Shown here one piece after another: positions 8,579 to 16,251 of a stretch of DNA of 64,000 nt. The DNA comes from Dyadobacter fermentans DSM 18053. Its GTDB lineage: Bacteria > Bacteroidota > Bacteroidia > Cytophagales > Spirosomataceae. Under the pieces are notes generated by a model. It worked only from the letters and a program-made list of their open reading frames with translations. It made no database searches and had not been told where the DNA came from. A program made the position numbers and the translations under genes. The DNA lies in assembly GCF_000023125.1 (NCBI RefSeq), contig NC_013037.1, positions 6,674,501 through 6,738,500 on the forward strand, in the 5' to 3' direction. Position 1 is the first letter of the stretch; each line of letters opens with the position of its first letter.

Positions 8579-9493
8579 TCAGGAAAGCGGCTCCGGCCTC
8601 GGAGGCCCGCCGGCAGGCCGTGAATAGTCCTCCGGCAGCGGGATAAATTCATGATCGTCTGCTGGCGGCAGCTGAATACGCCCTTGTTTCCAATCTTCTT
8701 TCGCCTGTTCAATGCGCTCTTTTCTGGACGAAACAAAATTCCACCAGATGAAACGCTCGCCCAGCGGTTCGCCGCCGAGGAGCATCAAAGTGGTGTTTTC
8801 CCTCGCTCGCACCGTAGGCTGCGCATTTTTATTGAAAACCAGCATCTGACCGGGCTGGTAGAAATGTCCACCCGTTTCAATGGAGCCTTTCACGACATAA
8901 ATGGCCCGCTCCGAATAACCATCGGGAATGCTGAACGTGGCCCCGGCGTCCAATACCACATGCAGGTAGAACATCGGCGAAAGCGTTTCCACACCGTTCG
9001 ATAATCCAAATGCATCACCGGCAATGAGCCGCATCCATACGCCCTTGTCGGTAAACACCGGCAATTCGTCCCGGGTGTAATTCCTGAACGACGGTGCGGC
9101 TTCTTCGTCCTTCTCCGGCAACGCTACCCAGGTTTGGATCATTTCCAGGCCACCGGCCAATGCAGCCGGGTCTTCAAAGCGCTCGGAATGCGCAATGCCG
9201 CTTCCGGCGGTCATCCAGTTCACTTCGCCGGGTTTTATAATCTGCTGCGCACCGGTGCTGTCGCGGTGGGTAACCTGTCCGTCGAACAGATAACTCACCG
9301 TCGAAAGGCCGATATGCGGGTGCGGCAGCACATCCAGTGACGACGGATTGGCCGGAATGGCTCCCAGCGGCCCGGCGTGGTCCATGAAGACAAACGGCCC
9401 GACCATTCTTCTCAGGCGAAACGGCAAGATCCGCTTCACCATCACCGATTCACTGATGGCCGCCTTCCGGGCTTCGATTACGATATCCAGCAT
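8579..9493 (-). CDS. Pirin-family protein
   Basis: 304-residue bicupin protein of the pirin family, cytosolic, binding one iron in the N-terminal cupin. The signature segment PHPHIGLSTVSYLFDGQVTHRDS supplies two metal-ligand histidines and the downstream HSERFEDP a third, as in quercetinase-like pirins. The C-terminal cupin (EPLGERFIWWNFVSSRKERI) is standard. Some pirins have quercetin 2,3-dioxygenase activity and others act as redox-sensing cofactors; which applies here cannot be read. The gene lies 26 nt downstream of the ABC-F gene on the same strand, so they are probably co-transcribed. Confidence 0.93.
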   Translation of the reverse strand: MLDIVIEARKAAISESVMVKRILPFRLRRMVGPFVFMDHAGPLGAIPANPSSLDVLPHPHIGLSTVSYLFDGQVTHRDSTGAQQIIKPGEVNWMTAGSGIAHSERFEDPAALAGGLEMIQTWVALPEKDEEAAPSFRNYTRDELPVFTDKGVWMRLIAGDAFGLSNGVETLSPMFYLHVVLDAGATFSIPDGYSERAIYVVKGSIETGGHFYQPGQMLVFNKNAQPTVRARENTTLMLLGGEPLGERFIWWNFVSSRKERIEQAKEDWKQGRIQLPPADDHEFIPLPEDYSRPAGGPPRPEPLS

Positions 9494-9519
9494 AGGAATG
9501 TTTTTGAGGTTAAATATAA

Positions 9520-11109
9520 TCAGACGAGCAGTATTTCCCGTTCTACATTCGTCTCCCGCAGAAAGTGCGCGTCGTGCGAAACGACCAGCAGCGTCCCGCG
9601 GTATTCGCTGATCGCCGCGGTGAGGATGCCGATGTTCTGAATGTCGAGGTTGTTGGTCGGCTCGTCGAGGATGATCAGGTCCGGTGCCTGGGTGGCAATG
9701 GCCAGCGAACAGAGCATCAGCCGCATTTTCTCACCGCCGCTCAGGCTGCCGCAGCGCTTGCCCCAGTATTCCCGGGTAAAAAGGAAGCGGTTCAGGCGGA
9801 TTTTGATGTCATGCTCCTGCAATGCGCCTGTATTGAACTGCCGGGCCTGCTCGTATACCGTAAGGGCATTGTCGATGAGCGAATAATCCTGATCAATGTA
9901 AATGGATTTGAACTCCGCGCACTCGATGGTGCCGTTTGTGGGCTGCAATTCGCCCAGTATCAGCCGGATGAGCGTCGTTTTACCCGATCCGTTCGCACCT
10001 TTTATGGCAATGCGCTCACCGCTGGTGATCTGAAAATCAAGTGGTTTAGCCCAAATGGGCTGCTCGCCGAAACCGAAGTTGGCATGCGTGGCGGTCACCA
10101 GGATTTTGCCTTTGTGAAGCGAAGAGTTGTCGAAATCAATCTTCATTTTATCGACCGAAGGCAGCTCGCTCCGTAAGTGGCTCAATTCCTGTGCAATGCC
10201 GCCCACTTTTTCGGCGTGGATGCCCTTCATGCGCGCCGTGCTCTTTTCCGCATTGTTCCTGAATGCATTCTGCACGATCGTGGGCAATCCCGCTTTTTCC
10301 TGCTTCTTTTTTCCACGGGCGTCGAGCTTTTGCTGCCGTTCCATCGCCTCTCTTTCCACTTCTTTGGCCTTGCGAAGCGCTTTTTCCTTCGCTTTTACAT
10401 CCGAGCTGAGTGCTTCCTGTTCGATGGCTTTCTGCTCGGCATAAAAGTCGTAATTGCCGCCGTAAACGGTAATGCCCCGCTTGCCGAGCTCGCAAACGGT
10501 GTTGAGCAGGTTGAGCAATGTCCTGTCGTGACTGACCACCACGAGCGTGTCGGTGGTGGACCGGATGTATTCGTAAAGTATCGACCGCGCCGGGGCGTCG
10601 AGGTGGTTGCTGGGTTCGTCGAGGAGCACATTACCGGGTTGGTGGATCATGATTCCGGCGAGAAACACCTTCGTTTTTTGGCCGCCGCTCAATGTGGCCA
10701 TGGGCTGGGAGAGGGATATCCCGCCGAGCTGCCAATGTGCGAACGCTTCCTGGCACCGTTCTTCAATGCCCCAGTCGTCGTCCAGCAATTCGAGGTTCAT
10801 GTCGGTCAAATGCCCGTCGAGGATTTCCCGGAGCGCGAGAAGCTTATCGTGGATGCCGAGCGCTTCCGCGACGGTTTGTCCGTTATACTGACCTAAAAGC
10901 TGCGGTACATAATACGGCTGCGCGTCGGCTCCGACCGTTCCAGAAACCGGCTTGAACTTACCCGCCAGAATGCCCAGCAAAGTAGACTTTCCGGCACCAT
11001 TATTGCCGATCAGCGCGATCTTATCGTGTTTGTTAACAGTAAGTTGTATATCTGAAAACAGCACATCCCGATTCGGGTGTGCATAGGTAACACCTTGAAG
11101 AAAAAGCAT
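9520..11109 (-). CDS. ABC-F family ATP-binding protein
   Basis: 529 residues with two ABC ATPase domains and no membrane segments. Domain 1 has Walker A GNNGAGKST near residue 36, signature LSGGQKTK and Walker B VLLDEPSNHLD. A charged, Lys/Glu-rich linker follows (KAKEKALRKAKEVEREAMERQQ), then domain 2 with Walker A GANGSGKTT, signature LSGGEKMR and ILDEPTNNLD. ABC-F proteins act on the ribosomal E site, either as translation factors or as antibiotic-resistance proteins that dislodge drugs. The linker is long enough for either role. A candidate promoter and about 107 nt of leader lie upstream. Confidence 0.93.
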   Translation of the reverse strand: MLFLQGVTYAHPNRDVLFSDIQLTVNKHDKIALIGNNGAGKSTLLGILAGKFKPVSGTVGADAQPYYVPQLLGQYNGQTVAEALGIHDKLLALREILDGHLTDMNLELLDDDWGIEERCQEAFAHWQLGGISLSQPMATLSGGQKTKVFLAGIMIHQPGNVLLDEPSNHLDAPARSILYEYIRSTTDTLVVVSHDRTLLNLLNTVCELGKRGITVYGGNYDFYAEQKAIEQEALSSDVKAKEKALRKAKEVEREAMERQQKLDARGKKKQEKAGLPTIVQNAFRNNAEKSTARMKGIHAEKVGGIAQELSHLRSELPSVDKMKIDFDNSSLHKGKILVTATHANFGFGEQPIWAKPLDFQITSGERIAIKGANGSGKTTLIRLILGELQPTNGTIECAEFKSIYIDQDYSLIDNALTVYEQARQFNTGALQEHDIKIRLNRFLFTREYWGKRCGSLSGGEKMRLMLCSLAIATQAPDLIILDEPTNNLDIQNIGILTAAISEYRGTLLVVSHDAHFLRETNVEREILLV

Positions 11110-11223
11110 AGTACATTTCTTTTTGAGAATGAATAATAGCAGCCGACATCGTGGCCGCCTGATTTATTTTCCTGAAAGAAATGATCTCCTACACCTGGTG
11201 TTTCCGGTTTGTGAATGATGATG

Positions 11224-11231
11224 CAAAGGTA
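11224..11231 (-). promoter_or_regulatory. -7 promoter element of the ABC-F gene
   Basis: On the minus strand TACCTTTG fits the Bacteroidota -7 consensus TAnnTTTG. A TTCG about 18 nt upstream is an imperfect -33 element. Transcription from here would give a leader of roughly 107 nt before the ATG at 11109. Confidence 0.45.
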
Positions 11232-11272
11232 AGAAAAAATCGAAAAACCCGAACAGGTTAACTATCGGTTAC

Positions 11273-11773
11273 TCAATCAAAAATGGATGTTTGCCTGTAT
11301 GGCGCTTCCAATGCGAGCAGTATCGCCTTGTTTTCAAGCCCGCCGCCAAAACCAACCAGCTTGCCATTGGCACCCACCACGCGGTGGCACGGCGCGATGA
11401 TCGGGATGGGGTTTTTGTTGGCAGCGCCTCCTACGGCCCGCACTGAGTCGGGATTGCCAATTTGCCGCGCAATGTCGCCGTAGGTCCTTGTTTCGCCAAA
11501 AGGAATGGTGAGCATTGCCTCCCACACCTGTATCTGAAAATCGCTTCCTACGAAATCCAGGTGAAGGGTAAATGTTTTGCGTTTTTTGCTGAAATATTCG
11601 TTCAGCTGCTTTTCGGTTTCGAGCAATAATGGGTGCGCAAGATCCTCAACGCCCCGGTCGATGCCCGATTTTTCGGGATTATGGTTCCATAATACCGCCC
11701 GCAAACCCTTTTCACTGGCAATGAGGGTAAGGGTGCCGGTAGGCGAAGCCATTTGCTTAAAAATGTTTCCCAT
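11273..11773 (-). CDS. ogt: Methylated-DNA-[protein]-cysteine S-methyltransferase
   Basis: 166 residues from the ATG at 11773; a longer frame (to 11800) starts within a less likely leader. It directly reverses O6-alkylguanine damage by transferring the alkyl group to its own cysteine in a one-time reaction. The active-site motif PCHRVVG is present with Cys129, preceded by the HTH segment FGETRTYGDIARQIGNPDSVRAVGGA. The Arg finger (SVRAVG) and Asn-hinge (ANKNP) are intact. There is no AdaA domain, so it is a stand-alone Ogt-type enzyme. Confidence 0.93.
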   Translation of the reverse strand: MGNIFKQMASPTGTLTLIASEKGLRAVLWNHNPEKSGIDRGVEDLAHPLLLETEKQLNEYFSKKRKTFTLHLDFVGSDFQIQVWEAMLTIPFGETRTYGDIARQIGNPDSVRAVGGAANKNPIPIIAPCHRVVGANGKLVGFGGGLENKAILLALEAPYRQTSIFD

Positions 11774-11848
11774 GTTTGCTGCTTTGCATTCGTGCAACAA
11801 ACAAAACGGTTTTATTGGTTCGGCAGCTGCTTCACTGATACCAAGTCG

Positions 11849-12175
11849 TCAGGACGGTTTTGAAAAGCGCTTTTTAAGCGTTGTGATCGATATCCATAGC
11901 ACAGCCGCACCGCCGTAACCGGTATAGAACTTATCCATTTCCATTACGGCATCGGGCTTGCAAAGCTCCTTGAATACGTGCAAAACCAGCCTGCAACCGC
12001 TCGTAATCGAAACAATCTGAAAACCCGTGCTGATCAGGTCGGGCAGATTGGTTTGAACAAACCGGTTTTGGAACCAAAACGTGAACAAATAAGTAACACT
12101 TCCCAATCCAGCCAATACAAAGATGATCCTGGGAGCGAGAACATCCCTGATAATCGAGTTCAGAAAATCAACCAA
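11849..12175 (-). CDS. Small membrane protein of unknown function
   Basis: 108 residues with hydrophobic stretches at about 16-34 (IIFVLAGLGSVTYLFTFWF) and 48-65, then a soluble KELCKPDAVMEMDKFYTGYGG segment and a last weakly hydrophobic run (AAVLWISITTL). It begins 8 nt after the stop of the preceding small gene, so the two form a pair. No family is recognised. The call as a real gene rests on frame length, a plausible ATG and the tight spacing. Confidence 0.5.
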   Translation of the reverse strand: MVDFLNSIIRDVLAPRIIFVLAGLGSVTYLFTFWFQNRFVQTNLPDLISTGFQIVSITSGCRLVLHVFKELCKPDAVMEMDKFYTGYGGAAVLWISITTLKKRFSKPS

Positions 12176-12183
12176 CTATTGCT

Positions 12184-12351
12184 TCAGTTGCTGGTGGAAG
12201 AAGTCTTTTTGTTTTGGTATTCGGAGCATAATGCGATGAAAATGCCGAACAGGCCGCCGACCAGGGCGCCGGAAATGTGCGCAATACTACCGCCGATGAC
12301 GGCGCCGCCCATGGAAGTGGAAATAACAGAAGGGATAATGGAAGATTGCAT
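12184..12351 (-). CDS. 55-residue glycine-zipper membrane protein
   Basis: MQSSIIPSVISTSMGGAVIG begins a short protein with one or two helices containing spaced small residues (MGGAVIGGSIAHISGALVGGLFG), the pattern of glycine-zipper membrane peptides, and a polar tail. The ATG at 12351 fits a promoter-like TATTTTTG 42 nt upstream. It precedes the 108-residue membrane protein by 8 nt. Function unknown; its size makes the call uncertain. Confidence 0.45.
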   Translation of the reverse strand: MQSSIIPSVISTSMGGAVIGGSIAHISGALVGGLFGIFIALCSEYQNKKTSSTSN

Positions 12352-12392
12352 ATTTAGTGTGGTTTGTTTGAGATGAAATTGATCTATTTCTG

Positions 12393-12418
12393 CAAAAATA
12401 AAAAATGTCCCGAAACAA
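12393..12418 (-). promoter_or_regulatory. Candidate promoter for the small membrane gene pair
   Basis: Minus-strand TATTTTTG (12393-12400) preceded by TTG (12416-12418) with about 15 nt between; the spacer is slightly short for the Bacteroidota consensus. It points at the gene starting at 12351. Confidence 0.4.
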
Positions 12419-12535
12419 CATATCATTTATCGACCCACAAATTTTAAGTAACTCATTGTAGTACTTGTTGTTAACGGTATTTTGTTACCAATTATCAAAC
12501 GGCAAATTAGAAACGGAAGCAAGGCCCAAAGCCGG

Positions 12536-12567
12536 TTTGCTATCCCCGGTTTCCGGCATTAGCTTTG
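12536..12567 (+). promoter_or_regulatory. Promoter of the Cys-rich protein / SCO operon
   Basis: TTTG at 12536-12539, 20-nt spacer, TAGCTTTG at 12560-12567: a full match to the Bacteroidota promoter pattern. Transcription should begin near 12574, which excludes any translation start upstream of that point for the next gene. Confidence 0.6.
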
Positions 12568-12602
12568 CAGGACGTTATTTTCACCGTTTTGCTCTTCTAT
12601 TC

Positions 12603-12995
12603 TTGATACCGTTAGGAAAACAATGGATTACCCTGGGCTTCGTGCTGCTGATGCTTGTGAAGGCATGGGTTATCCCTTTGGTGTACCTCGATTATGAATT
12701 GCGAAAGGAGTATATCATTGCCAATCTCTGCGTGAACCGCGGGAATCCCATTGCCGTGTGCGAGGGGGCGTGCTACCTGGCGAAAAAGATCGTCGATGCT
12801 AAAAAGCAGGACGAGCGCCAGGCCGAACGGACTTATATGGCGCATTTGCTTTTTCAGGTGATGGATACCGGTAAGCCGTTGGTGTTTCGGTCGCCGGAAC
12901 GGTTCGAAATGCCGCTCACGGTGGTTTTTAAATACACTTCCCCTTTTCTTTCCCGCACACCCATTGCGGATATCTTCCATCCGCCATTAGTCTGA
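12603..12995 (+). CDS. Small membrane-anchored Cys-motif protein upstream of SCO
   Basis: About 130 residues if translation begins at the TTG at 12603; the first in-frame ATG is at 12651. The frame is open back to 12465, but the promoter at 12536-12567 rules that out. One N-terminal membrane helix (ITLGFVLLMLVKAWVIPLVYL) is followed by DYELRKEYIIANLCVNRGNP and then AVCEGACYLAKK, three cysteines that form a conserved motif in a family of small Bacteroidota proteins of unknown function. The rest is poorly conserved. It precedes the SCO gene by 108 nt, suggesting a link with copper or thiol handling; this is inference. Confidence 0.65.
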   Translation: MIPLGKQWITLGFVLLMLVKAWVIPLVYLDYELRKEYIIANLCVNRGNPIAVCEGACYLAKKIVDAKKQDERQAERTYMAHLLFQVMDTGKPLVFRSPERFEMPLTVVFKYTSPFLSRTPIADIFHPPLV

Positions 12996-13103
12996 ACGGC
13001 TGTTTGACGCTGGTTTGCAGACTGTTCCTGCAAAATCTTCCCAGCTGGTGCGGCGCGCTGCCGTGGCCGGACTGTCATTTGTTTTATCCAAAACCCAATA
13101 TCC

Positions 13104-13742
13104 ATGCGAATGCATATATTCCTGCTGCCGGGACTGCTGGCGGCGGCTTTGCTTACCTCTTGCCAGGACCGTAAACTTCCGTACCTGGGCGAGCCTGAAA
13201 AAATTGTCAAAACCGTTGATGGCCAAGCCGTCGACGAGCTGCATTATCCGGCCATTCCCGCGTTTTCCTTCACCAATCAGGACAGTCAGAACGTGACGGA
13301 GGCGGATTTTAAAGACAAGATTTATGTCGCGGATTTCTTTTTCACCACCTGCCCGACGATCTGTCCCGTCATGAAAAAGAATATGCTCAAAGTGTATGAC
13401 GAAATCAAGAACAAGCCTGATGTCCGCATTCTCTCGCACACGATCGACCCCGAGCACGACACGCCTGCCGTGCTCAAAACGTACTCGAACGACCTCGGGG
13501 TAAGCAATGCGATCTGGCAATTTGTGACGGGCGACCGCGAGAAAATTTATGAAATAGGGCAGCAGCATTACCTCATTACCGCCGCCGAGGATGCCAAATC
13601 ACCGGGCGGCTTCCTTCACAGCGGACATTTTGTGCTGCTCGATAAAGACCGGCACATCCGCGGCATGTACGATGGCACAACCGATGAGGGCACATACGAG
13701 CTCATCCGCGACATCCGCACGTTGCTGAAAGAATACGAGTAA
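13104..13742 (+). CDS. SCO1/SenC/PrrC-family copper/thiol lipoprotein
   Basis: 212 residues with a lipoprotein signal ending LLTSC (Cys20) and a thioredoxin fold. The SCO copper-binding CxxxC is present as CPTICP (Cys83, Cys87), and the distant third ligand is His172 in FLHSGHFVLLD. DPEHDTP matches the conserved SCO loop. SCO proteins deliver copper to the CuA centre of cytochrome c oxidase or act as periplasmic thiol reductants. No oxidase gene is in this window. It lies downstream of the Cys-motif membrane protein and is likely in its operon. Confidence 0.93.
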   Translation: MRMHIFLLPGLLAAALLTSCQDRKLPYLGEPEKIVKTVDGQAVDELHYPAIPAFSFTNQDSQNVTEADFKDKIYVADFFFTTCPTICPVMKKNMLKVYDEIKNKPDVRILSHTIDPEHDTPAVLKTYSNDLGVSNAIWQFVTGDREKIYEIGQQHYLITAAEDAKSPGGFLHSGHFVLLDKDRHIRGMYDGTTDEGTYELIRDIRTLLKEYE

Positions 13743-13782
13743 GAAAAACGGTTCTTGGCGGACAGCTCGTAACGTTACAGCA

Positions 13783-13811
13783 GGCCGGGTTTGCGTCGCA
13801 GGCCCGGCCTC
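13783..13811 (+). terminator. Hairpin after the SCO gene
   Basis: aggccggg/cccggcct, 8 bp with a 13-nt loop, 40 nt past the SCO stop. No T run follows, so termination strength is doubtful. Confidence 0.4.
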
Positions 13812-13866
13812 TGCATTGTCCTGTCGCACTGTTCCAGGGTTGCGAAAAGGAAAATGGTGCGTCGCG

Positions 13867-13897
13867 TTGGTGGTCCGCGCAAATCGCCCTATTTTTG
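13867..13897 (+). promoter_or_regulatory. Candidate promoter upstream of the EamA gene
   Basis: TTG at 13867-13869, 20-nt spacer and TATTTTTG at 13890-13897 fit the Bacteroidota consensus. It lies 259 nt before the EamA ATG, implying a long leader unless another promoter nearer the gene is used (TACCTTTT at 14131-14138 is a weaker candidate). Confidence 0.4.
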
Positions 13898-14155
13898 AGG
13901 GACAATTTTCGTTGCTATGTCCAAACACCGACTTCTTTTCAGCATTTCGCCTCCTCCGGTAGCCTGATCGGCTTAATGACCGGAATTTATTGGTACTTCC
14001 CGCGTTTTCGGGAGGCGATTTTACTATTACCTGCTACCATTGTTCATGAAGGTTGTTGAGCCTTAGCCCTTCCGCAGGGTTTCGATTAACCGGTTTGCGT
14101 CGCATGCGTGGCGCCCGGAGTTTATTTCAATACCTTTTTTTGAACAAATATTACA

Positions 14156-15061
14156 ATGAAACAAGCTTTCATCAAGCTGCATATAGCGATCATTCTGGCC
14201 GGATTCACTGGCATTTTCGGCAAGCTCATTACGGTAAATGAAGGGCTGCTATCGTGGTACCGCATTTCGCTGGCGGGCATTCTCATGCTGCTCATCCTGG
14301 CCGCCACCAAAAAGCTTGAACGCATATCGGTTGGCGAATTTATGCGTACGTCGCTGGCCGGGCTGTTCCTCGGGCTGCACTGGATCTTCTTTTATGGGAG
14401 TATCAAGTATTCCAATATTTCGGTAGGGGTGGTTTGTTTCTCGCTGGTCGGGTTTTTCACCGCTATTTTTTCGCCGCTGATCAATCGCAAGCGTTTCGTG
14501 CTTTCCGAATTACTCCTGAGCGTGCTCACGTTGCTGGGTATCGCGCTGATTTTCAGTTTTGATTCCCGCTACCGCGTCGGGATTGGGTTGGGCGTCGTGT
14601 CCTCGGCACTTGGGTCACTTTTTACGATCAGCAACGAGCGGCTGGCGCATTCGTTTAAAAGTGAAACGGCCACGGTTTACGCGCTGATCGGCGGGGCCAT
14701 TGCGCTCACGCCGCTAATGCCTGTCTATTTTTACTTTTTCCCAGTGGCCACACTCGTGCCGTCGTGGGCGGATGTGGGTTACTTGCTGCTGCTGGCGTTT
14801 TTCTGCACGGTAGTTCTCTATATGCTGCAAACGCAGGTGCTGCAACGCATTTCGGCGTTCACCGTCAACCTGAGTTTGAACCTGGAACCGGTGTACACGA
14901 TTATTCTCGCCATTCTGATTTATCACGAAAATAAGGAGTTGCGGTGGTCCTTTTACCTCGGTTTGGGGCTGATTATCCTGTCGGTGGCGCTGCAAATGCT
15001 GCAAGTGATGCGGGCGCACAGGAATGCGGCGACGGGTCCTGCTGCATTGAGTAACCAATAA
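14156..15061 (+). CDS. EamA-family (DMT superfamily) transporter
   Basis: 301-residue inner-membrane protein with about ten hydrophobic helices arranged as two five-helix EamA repeats: the first from AIILAGFTGIFGKLI to about residue 135, the second from GVVSSALGSLFTISNE to LGLIILSVALQMLQ. Typical phrases are WYRISLAGILMLLIL in repeat 1 and NLSLNLEPVYTIILAILIYHENKELRWSFYLGLGLII in repeat 2. These transporters export metabolites, often amino acids or nucleosides; the substrate is not readable. A strong hairpin separates it from the convergent glycosyltransferase. Confidence 0.93.
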   Translation: MKQAFIKLHIAIILAGFTGIFGKLITVNEGLLSWYRISLAGILMLLILAATKKLERISVGEFMRTSLAGLFLGLHWIFFYGSIKYSNISVGVVCFSLVGFFTAIFSPLINRKRFVLSELLLSVLTLLGIALIFSFDSRYRVGIGLGVVSSALGSLFTISNERLAHSFKSETATVYALIGGAIALTPLMPVYFYFFPVATLVPSWADVGYLLLLAFFCTVVLYMLQTQVLQRISAFTVNLSLNLEPVYTIILAILIYHENKELRWSFYLGLGLIILSVALQMLQVMRAHRNAATGPAALSNQ

Positions 15062-15064
15062 AGG

Positions 15065-15098
15065 AGACGGGGCGCCTGCTTGGAAAGGTGCCCCGTTT
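15065..15098. terminator. Bidirectional hairpin terminator
   Basis: An 11-bp stem (acggggcgcct at 15067-15077 with aggtgccccgt at 15086-15096, one G-T pair), extended by A-T and G-T pairs at its base, loop of 8 nt. It lies between the convergent EamA and glycosyltransferase genes. Confidence 0.7.
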
Positions 15099-15114
15099 GC
15101 AAAACCCTTCGGTG

Positions 15115-16206
15115 TCAGTTTTTCAATTGTTTCAAAGCGGCGTCGATCACTGCCTGCATTTGCACCGGTTTCCCGGCGTGCGGCGTGGATGAGAATCCCT
15201 TGTAGTGCAATGCCGCCGCAATGTCTTGCTTCAAATCCAAATCCGCCTGCTTTCTGCTGAGGGCAATGCCTTGTGCATTTAAATGCCCGGCCAGATATTC
15301 CTGTTCCGACTGCCCTGGCGTAGGGATAAGCAATGCCTTTTTGCCAAGCGTGGCCAGGTCCATGAGCGTGGAGTAGCCGCTGCGGCAAATGACCAGCTGC
15401 GCGGCGGAAATAGCGGTTACGAGCTCGCGTGCGTTCGCGTGGGTAGCGTAGGTAATGTGCCCCGGAAGGTGCGGCTGCGGTTTACCCGAGGGATTTCCGG
15501 CGATGATATGAAATTGATTTTCAGTTAATTCGGAAGCTTGCCCAATAATCAGTTTTTCCAGAATAGTCCGCATCGGCTCCGGGCCGGAAAGCAGCGCCAG
15601 TATTTGGCCTTGCTCCTCCGCATCATGAGCCGGAGTTTCCAGTTGAGAAAGCAACCCCACATAATGCGCATTGGCGGGAATGTTTGGCGGATGCGACAAT
15701 GCGCCGGCCAGCCCATCCTCCTGCGCGTCCACGACCCAGCATTCATCGAATTGTTCCAGCATGCGGTAATGCAGCTTACGCATTAGGTAGTCCGCGAAGC
15801 CGCCGAATCCCGTCATGATCTGCAACTGGTGCGTCATGATCACCGAATGCAATCCATTTATGTTCAATCCATAGCGATTGTCGGAAATCACCAGGTCGAA
15901 TTGGTGCGTGGCCTGCATGTTACGGAGCCATCGTCGCTCACGGCGGATCGCGCGCAGGATTTTGGGAATTTGCAACACAATTTTCGCCACAAATGTGCCG
16001 CCGCTACGGCTATACGCGATATCGTAACCGGCGAGCGGTAGCTGTGGCAGGCCGGGAAAATTGTCTTTCAGCAAAAGCGCCGTCGCGCCGGATGCTGCGA
16101 TCGTCACCTCGCAGCCCCGCGCCAAAAGGTGCCTGATGACGGGGATACAGCGCGTGGCATGTCCCAGTCCCCAGTCCAGCGGCGCTATCAGGATACGGAA
16201 TGGCAG
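15115..16206 (-). CDS. MurG-like glycosyltransferase with non-canonical start
   Basis: GT-B fold glycosyltransferase related to MurG/undecaprenyl-linked GlcNAc transferases. The conserved N-terminal strand and glycine loop read RILIAPLDWGLGHATRCIP, and the C-terminal nucleotide-binding half has VICRSGYSTLMDLATLGKKALLIPTPGQSEQEYLA, a textbook match. No ATG, GTG or TTG precedes this N-terminus in frame: after the in-frame TGA (16213-16215) only CTG at 16206 is available, giving MPFRILIAPLDWG. A TTG at 16125 would delete the first strand. A promoter-like TATTTTTG sits 26 nt upstream of the CTG. Either CTG is the start or there is a base error. Confidence 0.82.
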   Translation of the reverse strand: MPFRILIAPLDWGLGHATRCIPVIRHLLARGCEVTIAASGATALLLKDNFPGLPQLPLAGYDIAYSRSGGTFVAKIVLQIPKILRAIRRERRWLRNMQATHQFDLVISDNRYGLNINGLHSVIMTHQLQIMTGFGGFADYLMRKLHYRMLEQFDECWVVDAQEDGLAGALSHPPNIPANAHYVGLLSQLETPAHDAEEQGQILALLSGPEPMRTILEKLIIGQASELTENQFHIIAGNPSGKPQPHLPGHITYATHANARELVTAISAAQLVICRSGYSTLMDLATLGKKALLIPTPGQSEQEYLAGHLNAQGIALSRKQADLDLKQDIAAALHYKGFSSTPHAGKPVQMQAVIDAALKQLKN

Positions 16207-16231
16207 GGTGGATCAATGTTTGGTTACAAGG

Positions 16232-16239
16232 CAAAAATA
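16232..16239 (-). promoter_or_regulatory. -7 promoter element for the glycosyltransferase
   Basis: TATTTTTG on the minus strand, placing transcription start near 16226 and so only about 20 nt before the CTG at 16206. A TTG lies 23 nt upstream, a longer gap than usual, so the -33 part is weak. Confidence 0.4.
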
Positions 16240-16251
16240 GCGAGTCTGCCG

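Larger units (their letters stand above)
13743..14155. other. 413-nt intergenic region between SCO and EamA genes
   Basis: Begins with a GC-rich hairpin (13783-13811), contains a promoter-like TATTTTTG (13890-13897) and then about 250 nt before the EamA start. A 16-codon ATG frame (13917-13967) and an overlapping open stretch up to about 14061 are visible but have no supporting evidence. No tRNA or known riboswitch is evident. Confidence 0.45.

Noticed and set aside
11060..11130. Leader peptide overlapping the ABC-F start
   Set aside because: A short ATG frame exists but lacks a ribosome site, stalling motif or hairpin context; too weak to claim.
13917..14061. Relic of a cytochrome oxidase subunit I gene near SCO
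   Set aside because: One frame reads GLMTGIYWYFPRF, which recalls an oxidase helix, but it is very short, has no start and shows no flanking similarity. Chance is the simpler explanation.
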